From Candidatus Eiseniibacteriota bacterium (GTDB lineage Bacteria; Eisenbacteria; RBG-16-71-46; CAIMUX01), in contig JADJQY010000009.1 in NCBI GenBank assembly GCA_016712505.1, positions 248,001 to 312,000 of the forward strand: 64,000 bases of DNA, read 5' to 3'. Below the pieces are notes generated by a model. That model was not told the DNA's origin. It did no database searches and saw nothing but the letters and a program-made list of their open reading frames with translations. Each line of letters opens with the position of its first letter. The stretch's first letter is position 1. A program made the position numbers and the translations under genes. Of this stretch, positions 35,516-44,034 are shown one piece after another.

Positions 35516-36850
35516 CTATTGCGTCTCCCGCGCGGCCGAGGTGGAGTCGGCGGCTGCCTTGCGGACTTCGCGGAACTTCGAGCCATTACGCAGAGCGCCA
35601 TGCCCGACCGCGACCACCCGGTCTCCCGCCTCGATGCCGGAACTGATCTCGATCCAGTTGCCGTCCACTGCGCCGGTCAGCACCGGAAGTTTGAGTACGC
35701 TGTCGGCGACCGCTTTCCAGACGTAGTTCTCGCCCCCTTCGATCACCACCGCGCGCTTGGGCAGTACGCGCACGTCCTCGTGAACTGCGGTGGGGAGCTT
35801 TACCCGCACGAACGATCCGGGTCGGAGGGCGGCACCTTCGGCCGTGACGCGGCAGGTGACCTTGATGGTGCCGGTGCGGTCGTCCACCACCGGCGAGACG
35901 CGCAGGATCGCGCCGCGCACGTCCCGGTCGGGGTCGGTGTCCGGGCTGATCAGCACTTCCTGTTCCGGGCGGAGCCGGCGGACCTCACGCTCGGGCAGGT
36001 GAATCGCGGCGAGCAGGGGATCGGGGTCGACGATCTGGAACAGCGGAGTCCCCATGGTGACGTTCTGTCCCCGGTCGATCGTGCGTCGTGCGATCTGTCC
36101 GGCGAAGGGAGCGGTGATGCGGGTGTAGTCGAGATTGAGTTGTGCCGTCTTGCGCGAGGCTTCGGTCTGTTCCCAGGCCGACTGGGCGTCGGAGAGATCC
36201 TTGTCGCTGGCCAGCTGTTTGCCGTGGAGGGCCTTGACCCGATCGAAATCCGAAGCCAGCTTGCGTGTCCGGGCCGTCGCTTCTTCCAGAGCTACGGCCT
36301 GCGCGTCGCTCTCGAGGCGCGCAAGGACCTGGCCCTCTTTGACCCAGTCGCCTTCTTCGACCCGTAGTTCGACGATTTGCCCGGAGGCCTTGGAGAGGAT
36401 CTCGGCCTTGCGCTCCGCCTCCAGAGTGGCGGTCGAACCGAGGTAGGTGGGGAGGTCGCGGACCTCGACGCTCGCCAGCTCGACCGGGACCGGCTCCTCC
36501 TCGGCCTTCTCGTCTTTCTTGTTCTTGTTGAGGAAGGCGAAGGGGGACTTCTTGTCGGACCCTTTCTTGTCGTGTTTCGCGTTCGGTTGGTTCGTACCGG
36601 AGCCGGAGGTGTCGGCCACGACGGTCGAGTCGGCCGCGTTGGCCACCGCGGGGCTCGACGACTTGCGCTCACAGGCCTGGAGGCAGATGAGTCCCAGGGC
36701 AAGGGCGAGGAGGAGGTGTGCCGGTTGTCGGATACGGAGAACCTGCCCCTTGGGAAGGACATTCGGGCGGTCACCGATCCGCGGATGGTGCTCGATGGGA
36801 CTGCGGTCGCGCGAACCGTGCGCGCACGAGCGGGGGCTGGTTGGAATCAT
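35516..36850 (-). CDS. RND periplasmic adaptor (membrane-fusion) lipoprotein
   Basis: About 444 residues from the ATG at 36850 (AAAGGAG 8 nt upstream). A polar ~40-residue lead precedes the signal LLLALALGLICLQAC with a lipobox Cys. Then comes a Ser/Lys/Glu-rich linker. The adaptor core has the lipoyl half-motif KASGQIVELRVEEGDWVKEG, a coiled-coil hairpin (EEATARTRKLASDFDRVKAL), the second lipoyl half DYTRITAPFAGQIA, and a beta-barrel/MPD domain to VVAVGHGALRNGSKF. It bridges the pumps encoded downstream to an outer-membrane channel. The long lead before the signal peptide is odd, and the true start may be nearer the signal. Confidence 0.85.
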   Translation of the reverse strand: MIPTSPRSCAHGSRDRSPIEHHPRIGDRPNVLPKGQVLRIRQPAHLLLALALGLICLQACERKSSSPAVANAADSTVVADTSGSGTNQPNAKHDKKGSDKKSPFAFLNKNKKDEKAEEEPVPVELASVEVRDLPTYLGSTATLEAERKAEILSKASGQIVELRVEEGDWVKEGQVLARLESDAQAVALEEATARTRKLASDFDRVKALHGKQLASDKDLSDAQSAWEQTEASRKTAQLNLDYTRITAPFAGQIARRTIDRGQNVTMGTPLFQIVDPDPLLAAIHLPEREVRRLRPEQEVLISPDTDPDRDVRGAILRVSPVVDDRTGTIKVTCRVTAEGAALRPGSFVRVKLPTAVHEDVRVLPKRAVVIEGGENYVWKAVADSVLKLPVLTGAVDGNWIEISSGIEAGDRVVAVGHGALRNGSKFREVRKAAADSTSAARETQ

Positions 36851-36906
36851 CCCGGTAACTCCTTTGACCTGGTCGGACGTGGGCTCGACAGCCGATCGAT
36901 CGTTCT

Positions 36907-37404
36907 TCAACGTTCGTGCGCCGGCCTGCAGTACGGCCCCCCCGCCGACGAGGTTCCTCGCGAATTTGCGTCCCTGCAGAATTGTTCGCTCCGGGCCCCT
37001 GTTGCTCTCCGTTGCACGGGTGCCTGTGCCGGTGCCAGTGCCAGCGTTGGTGTTGGCAGCGCCCGCGCAGGTGACTGCACCGGTGCGGGTGTCGGCACCA
37101 GCTCAGGTGTCGGCATGGGCTCGGGAGTCGGTACCGGCTCTGCTGTCGGCGTGGGCTCGGGAGTCGGTACCGGCTCTGCTGTCGGCATGGGCTCGGGAGT
37201 CGGTACCGGCTCTGTCGTCGGCATGGACTCGGGAGTCGTCACCGGTTCGGGACTCTGCGTCGGCGCGGGATCGCGGCCGTGCTGTCCGAACCGTAACCGG
37301 ACCCGATCGCTGCCTTGACCGGAATGTACCTCATTGGGCGTTGGCTGTCCCCCCTGCAGGGGAGCTCGGGGTGGCGTCCAGCTCAGTTGAAGGTCGGCCG
37401 GCAT
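36907..37404 (-). CDS. Possible Pro/Thr/Glu-rich repeat protein
   Basis: An open frame of 165 residues whose middle is a 12-residue repeat (TPEPMPTAEPVP type) encoded by a 36-bp tandem repeat. Such PTE-rich linkers are usual in exported proteins, but no signal peptide, membrane helix, ribosome site or conserved domain is visible. The flanks have low coding character. It may be a real short gene, a relic linker, or just the reading of a minisatellite. Confidence 0.25.
   Translation of the reverse strand: MPADLQLSWTPPRAPLQGGQPTPNEVHSGQGSDRVRLRFGQHGRDPAPTQSPEPVTTPESMPTTEPVPTPEPMPTAEPVPTPEPTPTAEPVPTPEPMPTPELVPTPAPVQSPARALPTPTLALAPAQAPVQRRATGARSEQFCRDANSRGTSSAGGPYCRPAHER
37112..37255. repeat. Four tandem copies of a 36-bp unit
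   Basis: The unit begins GGCATGGGCTCGGGAGTC and continues GGTACCGGCTCTGCTGTC. Copies at 37112, 37148, 37184 and 37220; the last is diverged. Read on the minus strand it gives T-P-E-P repeats. Confidence 0.9.
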
Positions 37405-37697
37405 CGGGGAGAGAGGCCAGGGCGCGGCGCGGGAGTCTGCCCGGCGTTGCGCAGCTCGGCGGCAGGCACGGGCGCGCCGGCTGTGTGGCCGTGCCCGGTG
37501 GTCCGGCCCTCTTGCGGGTCGGGCGGTTTCGGGTACCGCGGCGCGCGATGGGCCGGAGCTGGGTCAGAGACTGCTCGTGGTGTCCTCCACCGTGAGTTCC
37601 GAGGAGCGAGTTGGGCGTCGTCTGGCGCTTAGGGCGAGCGAGCTCGCGATCTTCGACCGGGAGGTTCGCGAGCTGCCATTGCGAGTGAACCGTGGGG

Positions 37698-37720
37698 CAA
37701 CTCTCCCCGGGGAGAGAGTC
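37698..37720 (+). repeat. Dispersed palindromic element, copy F
   Basis: CAACTCTCCCCGGGGAGAGA containing a perfect 16-bp palindrome CTCTCCCCGGGGAGAG (37701-37716). Confidence 0.6.
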
Positions 37721-38204
37721 GGCGGCGGGATCGTCGATGAGAGGTCATCCGCGGGGCGGGGGGGGGGACGAGCCTGCGCCGACGATGCGGACCCGGTTGT
37801 CGCTGCCGTGCGCGGGTGATGGCGTCGAGGCCCGCGCGAAGAAAGGTACAACGACGCGGGGTCTGGTCTTGACCGCATTCGCGAAAGGTGGCGTTGGCGA
37901 GCAGGCGCACGCACGTGGTCGGCCTACGAGACGCAATGGAGCTTGCGGTGAGGGTTCGCTCGCGTCGAGGGCCGATTCGAGGGAAGGCAGCATGGGATCG
38001 GCGAGGCGTTCCGCGCGCACGGCGATTCGTCGAAGTGGGGAGATATCCTCGGGCGGGGGGAAGGCGCCCTCGCAGAGAGCCGATGCTGCGAGGAACCGGC
38101 AGCGTGACTCTTGCGCCTCCGGGAACCGCGTCGGAGCGGTTGGGGACTCGGTCTGGAGGAGTGGAGTTGGCTCGGCGTTGGGGTGGGACGGCGTGGCGTG
38201 AGCG

Positions 38205-38360
38205 AGATCCTGCGTTGGTGCGCTGGTGCGCTGGTGCGTTGGTGTGCCGGTGCCCCGGTGTTCGGGTGCGCGGGCGCGCGGGCGCGCGGGTGTGCGGGTG
38301 CGCCGGCGCGCGGGGGCGAGGGTGTGCCGGTGCGACTGCGCGTCGGTGCGTTGGCCTAGA
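38205..38360. repeat. Degenerate short-period repeat
   Basis: Iterations of GTGCGCTGGTGCGTTGGTGT and GCGGGCGCGCGGGCGCGCGG with a period near 8-10 bases. No spacer/repeat alternation of CRISPR type. Confidence 0.65.
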
Positions 38361-38820
38361 GGTGCGGCGGTATTGCGGCGCGACGGTGCGTCCACCTGGA
38401 GGTGCGACCGCGCAGAGGTGCGACGCTGTGGCAGCACGAAGGGTCCCCTCGGTCCCGACGCTACAGGGGGGCGGCGTGCGACCGGCGGTCCGCGTCGAGA
38501 GAAAGTGTGGCTGCGGAGAAAAACGGATTGACCGTTCTACGAAGGGTACGAAGCAGCGTTGCGGAACGGATCTCTCGCCTCGCGCGTGATCGCACCTGGA
38601 GCCCTTAGGGGAGATCCGCGGCCAGAGGTGTCGATTCGAAGCGTCTGTTCAGGCGCTGGGTGCTCCCGGCCGCTCGCTGGCCCTCCGGAAGTGGCGGAGT
38701 ATCGTTCGTTCGAGGCGTGAGGTGCGCGCATTGCACGCGACACGCGACACGCGACACGTTGCGCGGAGCGCAGGCGCGTGGAATCAGCGAACGAACCTCA
38801 ACGAAGGCACGGAGGCCGAT

Positions 38821-40491
38821 ATGCGCAGCAACATGACAGAACTGGTGTCCCAGGTTCCCCAGACGACGGATCTTGCGTCGCTCAGCGACGTGGAGGTCCT
38901 TCGCGCGGTTGCCGGTTGGGCACGGGCAGAGCGGCGCGTCACGGCGGAGCTGCTCCGGCATCTGGGCGAGCTGGACGCGCGGCGTCTCTATCTCGGGGCC
39001 GGTTGCTCGTCGACCTTTGCCTACTGCACCGAGATCCTCCGCATGTCGGAGCCCGCTGCCTACCACCGGATCACCGCCGCCCGCGCCGGGCGCCGGTTCC
39101 CGGAGCTGCTCGCGCGGCTCGCCGCGGGGGAACTGCATCTGAGTGCGATCTGCCTGCTCGCGTCGGAGTTGACGGAAGAGAATGTGGCCTCGTGGATCGC
39201 GCGCGCGTGCGGGCAGTCCAAGCGTGCGGTCGAGCGGATGCTGTTTGATGAGAGGCGGGGGCAGAGTGTCGCGCCGGTGATGGCAGTGGGCGGTGCGGTG
39301 GGCGAGGTCGTGGGCGATGCGGCCGTCGGTGCGGGTGTTGTCGCTCGTGGTGCGGCGGTCGACGGGGATGGTCGTTCTGGGCAGACGGCGTTTGCCGAAG
39401 CTCGGCCCGGTCCGGGGAGTGTCGCGCAGGGCGGGCGAACTTCCGGGCAGGGCTCGTTGCTGACCGATGGCGCGATGGCCGATTCGGTATCGGCCTCCGG
39501 CCCGGGTTCCGAGGCCGCGTCGCTCCCGGATCGCGCGGCGCCCGCGCCCGTCGGTCCCGCGCGCGCCGGCGCGGCGTTCAGCCTGCCGAAGCTCTCGTTC
39601 GTGGCCGATCGCGAGCTTCAAGATCTGCTCGCCCGGGCGCGGGATCTCGCGAGTCACAGCAATCCGAATGGAGATCTCGCGACGCTGCTTCGGCTCGCGC
39701 TCCGGGCGTTGATTGCGAGTACGGAGCGGCGGCGGTTCGGGCAGCGGGTCTCGGAGCGGGCTGCGCGGTCGGACGGGGGGCAGACGACGGGGCGGTCGCT
39801 GGTGCGGTCGACGGAGCGCGCTGTGCACCGTGCGGTGGCGCATTTCAGGTCGGCGGTGTCGCCGGAGGTCGGGAAGGCTTTGTCGCCGGAGGCAGGGACG
39901 GCTGTGTCGCCGGAGGCGGGGCCGATCGGCTCGCCGAGCGCGCCGTCGCAAAGCGGAGGAGGTCACGCGAGAGCGACGGGGCGTCGCCGTGCTCCGCGCT
40001 GGCGTTCGCGCTACATCCCGATCGCCGTGCGTCGTGCGGTCTGGCAGCGCGATGGCGGGCGGTGCGCGTTCATGTCGCGCCAAGGGCATCGTTGCGGCAC
40101 GCGAGCCTTCCTCCAGTTCCATCACCTGATCCCGTTCGCTCAGGGTGGGGCGCACACGGTGGAGAACCTCGCCCTGCGCTGCGGCGCGCACAATCGGTAC
40201 GAGGCGCGGAGCAGCGTCGGGTCGGCGGACCGGTCGGTAGACCGGGCCGTTGTCCGGTCGGCAGGCGAGGATGGCTGGTTGGAGATCGGCCCGCTCGAAC
40301 CGGCAGGCGCTACGAGTCCCTCGTCTGACTTGGCGTCTGGTTGCGTTCCGCGAGGAAGCTCCGCGGACCCGCGCAACTCTCCCCGGGGGGAGGAGTGTGG
40401 GCTAGGCGCGGTGGTCGCGCAGGCCGTCGTGTGGGAGGCCGGGTGCCATGCTGGGGTGCCGGGTCGGCAGCGTGTGGGTTCACCGGCCTAG
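38821..40491 (+). CDS. HNH endonuclease (paralogue 3)
   Basis: 556 residues from the ATG at 38821, with GGAGG 6 nt upstream. Residues ~20-140 form the conserved helical domain (VTAELLRHLGELDARRLYLG, STFAYCTEILRMSEPAAYHR), nearly matching the paralogue at 17571. Residues ~145-395 are a variable linker with Val/Ala/Gly-rich and SPEAG-type repeats. The HNH core is at about 395-465 (RSRYIPIAVRRAVWQRDGGR, LQFHHLIPFAQGG, ENLALRCGAHNRYEA). The ~90-residue tail includes the palindromic element at 40374 (NSPRGEECG). It is preceded by 1.4 kb of low-complexity DNA. Nuclease activity is inferred from the motif; biological role unknown. Confidence 0.87.
   Translation: MRSNMTELVSQVPQTTDLASLSDVEVLRAVAGWARAERRVTAELLRHLGELDARRLYLGAGCSSTFAYCTEILRMSEPAAYHRITAARAGRRFPELLARLAAGELHLSAICLLASELTEENVASWIARACGQSKRAVERMLFDERRGQSVAPVMAVGGAVGEVVGDAAVGAGVVARGAAVDGDGRSGQTAFAEARPGPGSVAQGGRTSGQGSLLTDGAMADSVSASGPGSEAASLPDRAAPAPVGPARAGAAFSLPKLSFVADRELQDLLARARDLASHSNPNGDLATLLRLALRALIASTERRRFGQRVSERAARSDGGQTTGRSLVRSTERAVHRAVAHFRSAVSPEVGKALSPEAGTAVSPEAGPIGSPSAPSQSGGGHARATGRRRAPRWRSRYIPIAVRRAVWQRDGGRCAFMSRQGHRCGTRAFLQFHHLIPFAQGGAHTVENLALRCGAHNRYEARSSVGSADRSVDRAVVRSAGEDGWLEIGPLEPAGATSPSSDLASGCVPRGSSADPRNSPRGEECGLGAVVAQAVVWEAGCHAGVPGRQRVGSPA
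40374..40400 (+). repeat. Dispersed palindromic element, copy G
   Basis: CAACTCTCCCCGGGGGGAGG followed by AGTGTGG, inside the 3' coding end of the third HNH gene, the same relative place as copies A and D. The gap from 40492 to 40734 after the gene holds nothing recognisable. Confidence 0.65.
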
Positions 40492-40734
40492 CTGACGGCT
40501 CCGGAGTTGAATGCGGCACGCGCCGCTTAGGCCCCTCAGGTGGTTGATCGAAGGTCGATCGCCCCGGTTCGCCGCCGGGCATCCGAACACCGGTAAACCC
40601 CCGACCAGGCAGAAGCGCTGCCCCGAGAATCTCGTTGCCTGCCCTTAGCCAGGCTTCTATCATTTCCGCGCTGAACTGTCAGGGGGCCGGCCGCCGAATG
40701 CCCAGCTCGGCGTTACCCAACCGGGGGTAGCCGA

Positions 40735-41112
40735 ATGTCTCGAACTCGCCCATCGCGCGCCGCCGCTCGCACTCTGCGTCTGCTGCTGCTTGCGTCGCTT
40801 GTGATGTTGGGCCCGCTCGCCGCCACGCCCTCCCACGCCTGGACTCCACCGCCGGCGCCGCTGTCGATCGAGCCGGGGGATACGGATGGGATGGATGACG
40901 ATCTGCTCAACGATCGGCCGCGACCGGGAACGCACGGGTTGGTGGGAGCACGCGTCTCGGGGGCACCTGATCGGCTGACACCGGTCCAACCTGCGCCGCC
41001 ACAGGAGAGCGCTTCTCCTTCGAAGGGAACGATTCGGTCCGACTTGCGGCAATTCGTGACGAGCTTTGCCTGGATCAAAGCCCTCTTCAACCTGATAAGG
41101 CTTCGGTGGTGA
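40735..41112 (+). CDS. Small secreted protein of unknown function
   Basis: 125 residues. A clear signal peptide (LRLLLLASLVMLGPLAATPSHA) is followed by a polar Pro/Asp-rich middle (IEPGDTDGMDDDLLNDRPRP) and a hydrophobic/aromatic C-terminal helix FVTSFAWIKALFNLIRLRW. It lies 37 nt upstream of the sigma-54 activator gene on the same strand and may be co-transcribed. The tail faintly recalls the W-x-x-[IV]-K ending of two other exported proteins here, but the match is weak. Confidence 0.6.
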   Translation: MSRTRPSRAAARTLRLLLLASLVMLGPLAATPSHAWTPPPAPLSIEPGDTDGMDDDLLNDRPRPGTHGLVGARVSGAPDRLTPVQPAPPQESASPSKGTIRSDLRQFVTSFAWIKALFNLIRLRW

Positions 41113-41149
41113 CCGGCATGGCCGAACCTGGCGATCCAAGGGGCTGATT

Positions 41150-43693
41150 ATGACGGACGACCGCGGCAGGTTTTCTGATGACAGGTGGGCTGGGATGTAC
41201 TCCCGTGCCTATGCTCAGTCGCTGCTCGAATCTGGCCGCCTTGACTTGCTCGCGCAGGAGTTCGCGGATCTTGAAGGCGGCTCGCGCGTCGACAGCTCGC
41301 GCGCGACGGAGTATCTGGAGTTCTTGTGGAGGAGCAGACGGTATCCGGACCTCGAGGGTGTGATCCACGGGATCCTAAGTGACCCGCTCTCAGATCCCAT
41401 TCTGAATGCGCGGGCGCGACTGTATCAGGCGAAGCTCGGAATCTCGCGCGCAGAGTACGCGTCGGTGCTCGAAATGCTTTCCCCGACACTCGAGGACGCG
41501 ACTCAGGCGAATCTGCCCATCGATCTTCGGGCGGATCTCTACGGTAGGGTGGGCCGCTGTTGGTACCGACTGCGGAACTTCCGTTCGGCTACGGCCTGCC
41601 TCAAACGTTCCGTTGCGCTGGCGGAGTCCTGCGCGTGGAGTGAAGGCGTTGCAGATGGGTTGCAGCTCCTCAGCCTGGTTGCCAAGGCGCAGGTCGACTG
41701 GAATCTGGCCGAGTCGCTCCAGCGCAGTGGACTGCAGATCTACCTGGGGTTGTCAGACATCAGACGGGCAGCAGGGGCCTTGCTGAACCTAGTAACGCTC
41801 CGGTTGTTTCGGGGTGCATTCGTCACCGCCGAGTTGGCACTCGCGCGAGCGACTGCGCTCGCTGACGAGAGCGGAGACGGCGGGAGGATTGCGCGCCCGG
41901 CGCGGCTTGGGGCATTGCTCGCCGCACGCCAGAAGGGGAAGGGTTCCAGGAGGTGCTTTGTGCACGCTCTGGGGGCGACCCTCAGCACCTCCGACCCTCG
42001 CGGCCGCGCCCTCCTCTGCGAATACACCGGCGAATTCCGCCTCGCCGGCGGCTACCTCTCCCGCGCCCGCCGCTGGCTGCAGCGCGGCTACGCCCTCGCT
42101 TACCGGATCCCCGAGCGCGATATCATGGGCGAGACGCAACGCCTGCTTGCCGAGGTGGAGTTCCAATCGAAGAACACCAACCGCGCTCTCGAACTTGCCG
42201 AGGAGTCGCTCGCCGCGTTCGAGAAGATGGAAGACCTCTACGAACTCGCCGTCTGCCGCCGCGTCCGCGGAGGCATCCTCCTCCACCTCGGTCGCACGGC
42301 CGAAGCGATCCACGACCTCGAGCGCGCGGTCGATTTCTTCACCCAGATGGGCGAGCGGTTCGAGATCTACCGCGCCCAGCGGCTGCTCGCGCTGGCCCGT
42401 GGCGAAGCGATCGACGATGCAGATACCTTGCTCGCCACCCTGGGACGTTCCTACGACGCCGAGGGAGCGCGCCTGCGCGCCGAACTCGAAGCGAACGAGG
42501 TCGACCCGATCGCCGACTTGCTCAACCAGCCGTTTCCCGCGAACGGGAGTCGACTCCCAGCCGGGAGTCGCGGCGCGGACGGCCACGGCGCCGATACCTC
42601 CTCCGACACCGACACCGACACCGGCACCGACGACACCCGCGACCCCGCCGCGAACACCGACCCGACCCGCGTCTCCCCCAACCCCACCTGGCCCCTGACC
42701 CGCGAACAGATCGAGGAATCGATCTCCCTCGCGCGCCTGCGGACGATCCAGGTCCTCCGCACCGCCACCAACCCGGGCTTCCCCGAGCTCCACGGCAAGA
42801 GCCCGCTCCTCCGCGCCGCGCTCCAGCAAGTGCGCGAAGCAGCGCCGACCGATCAGCCGATCCTGATCCAGGGGGAGACCGGCACGGGAAAGGAACTGGT
42901 CGCGCGCGCGGTGCACGATCTGAGTCGACGGGCGCGAGGTCCGTACGTCCCGGTCAACTGCGGCGCGCTCAGCCCGGAGATGCTCGACAGCGAGGTGTTC
43001 GGACACCAGAAGGGGGCGTTCACCGGGGCGATCACCGAGCGCGCTGGGCTGGCCCGCACCGCCTCCGGAGGCACGCTGTTCCTCGATGAGATCGCGGAGC
43101 TAGGTCCGGGCTCGCAACCGCGCATTCTCCGCATGCTCGACTCGGGCGAGATCCGGCCGGTGGGCGCGGACCGCGCGATCAAGGTCGATGTTCGCCTGGT
43201 GACCGCGACGCACAAGGATCTGCGCCAGGCGGTCGAAGCGAACGAGTTCCGTCGCGATCTGTATCACCGGCTCTGCGGCCTGACGATCTATCTCCCCGCG
43301 CTGCGCGATCGAATCGACGATCTCCCGATCCTGATCGAGCACTTCGCGCAGCAGTTGCGCGAGCGAGGGATCGAGTTCGTGGGGGTGAGCGACGCGGTCA
43401 TGACCGCGATGTCGGCCTACGACTGGCCGGGAAACGTACGCGAGCTACGGAACCAACTCTTCGCCCTCACGAGCCGCTTCCTGCCGGGACGGCGGGTGAC
43501 CCAGTGGTCGGCGCCGGTCGACCCGCGCCAGGCGATCGCGACCGCACTCGAACTGACCGAGGCGCAGATCGACGCGGCGCTCCGCCTGCATCAGGGACGG
43601 GTGCTGCCGGCGGCCGCGACTCTGGGCATCAGCAAGCAGGCGCTCTACCGCCTGTGCGAGCGCTACGGTATCGACTACGGGAACTACCGGTAG
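41150..43693 (+). CDS. TPR-AAA+-Fis sigma-54-dependent transcriptional activator
   Basis: 847 residues. Residues ~1-440 are TPR-like helical repeats acting as the sensor (RADLYGRVGRCWYRLRNFRS, LYELAVCRRVRGGILLHLGR). An acidic Asp/Thr/Pro linker covers about 465-520. The AAA+ domain has Walker A GETGTGKE (~576), GAFTGA (~622, contacts sigma-54), Walker B GGTLFLDEI (~640), and the arginine-finger region. A Fis-type DNA-binding helix-turn-helix ends the protein (AAATLGISKQALYRLCERYG). There is no receiver domain, so it is not a phosphorelay regulator. It sits 3 kb from a type VI cluster, and sigma-54 activators often control such clusters, so it is a candidate regulator. Confidence 0.9.
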   Translation: MTDDRGRFSDDRWAGMYSRAYAQSLLESGRLDLLAQEFADLEGGSRVDSSRATEYLEFLWRSRRYPDLEGVIHGILSDPLSDPILNARARLYQAKLGISRAEYASVLEMLSPTLEDATQANLPIDLRADLYGRVGRCWYRLRNFRSATACLKRSVALAESCAWSEGVADGLQLLSLVAKAQVDWNLAESLQRSGLQIYLGLSDIRRAAGALLNLVTLRLFRGAFVTAELALARATALADESGDGGRIARPARLGALLAARQKGKGSRRCFVHALGATLSTSDPRGRALLCEYTGEFRLAGGYLSRARRWLQRGYALAYRIPERDIMGETQRLLAEVEFQSKNTNRALELAEESLAAFEKMEDLYELAVCRRVRGGILLHLGRTAEAIHDLERAVDFFTQMGERFEIYRAQRLLALARGEAIDDADTLLATLGRSYDAEGARLRAELEANEVDPIADLLNQPFPANGSRLPAGSRGADGHGADTSSDTDTDTGTDDTRDPAANTDPTRVSPNPTWPLTREQIEESISLARLRTIQVLRTATNPGFPELHGKSPLLRAALQQVREAAPTDQPILIQGETGTGKELVARAVHDLSRRARGPYVPVNCGALSPEMLDSEVFGHQKGAFTGAITERAGLARTASGGTLFLDEIAELGPGSQPRILRMLDSGEIRPVGADRAIKVDVRLVTATHKDLRQAVEANEFRRDLYHRLCGLTIYLPALRDRIDDLPILIEHFAQQLRERGIEFVGVSDAVMTAMSAYDWPGNVRELRNQLFALTSRFLPGRRVTQWSAPVDPRQAIATALELTEAQIDAALRLHQGRVLPAAATLGISKQALYRLCERYGIDYGNYR

Positions 43694-44034
43694 CGCGACT
43701 CGCGCGACCCGCGACCCGCGATCCGTGACCCGCGCGGTCCCCACTCACGATCGCCCGGCCGACAGCGGATCCGCATCCGGTGGACGGCGTGACGGCGAGA
43801 ACGCCCGAGACGGTCCGGTCCCCACCCTGATTCCCACTTCAATCTTGACTACGTCCCTGACTCCGCACCGCACCGCACCTCTCAACTTCCCCCGGGGACA
43901 GTGCGACATCGAATGATCCGCCGCGCACCCCGAGCGGAGCGCGCTCGCGAAGGGCGTTGGAATCGGTCTCGCCGGCGGCGCGCACGCAATTGGCGGGGGT
44001 CAGTCGACGGGCGCGCGGTCGGCAGAGCGCGGGG
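43694..44034. other. Intergenic region between convergent genes
   Basis: 340 bases between the activator and the PEGA operon. It begins with a short tandem GCGACCCGC-type iteration (about 43695-43735) and holds palindrome copy H. No gene or clear terminator is seen. Confidence 0.55.
43883..43905 (+). repeat. Dispersed palindromic element, copy H
   Basis: CAACTTCCCCCGGGGACAGT followed by GCG; same core and orientation as the other copies. Confidence 0.6.

Larger units (their letters stand above)
37405..38820. other. Gene-poor, low-complexity region
   Basis: About 1.4 kb with no convincing gene on either strand: frames are open only because stop codons are rare at this GC content. It contains palindrome copy F (37698-37720) and a G/T/C-rich run of GGTGCGCTGGTGCG-like iterations at about 38205-38360. 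A short (GCGACAC)n run lies at 38743-38760. The promoter of the third HNH gene should be near its right end. Confidence 0.6.

Noticed and set aside
37350..37375. Palindrome CCCCTGCAGGGG as another copy of the dispersed element or an IS end
   Set aside because: The core differs, the AACT and AGTGTG flanks are absent, and no transposase or second end was found.
38205..38360. CRISPR-like periodicity
   Set aside because: The period is short and irregular with no unique spacers, and there are no cas genes.
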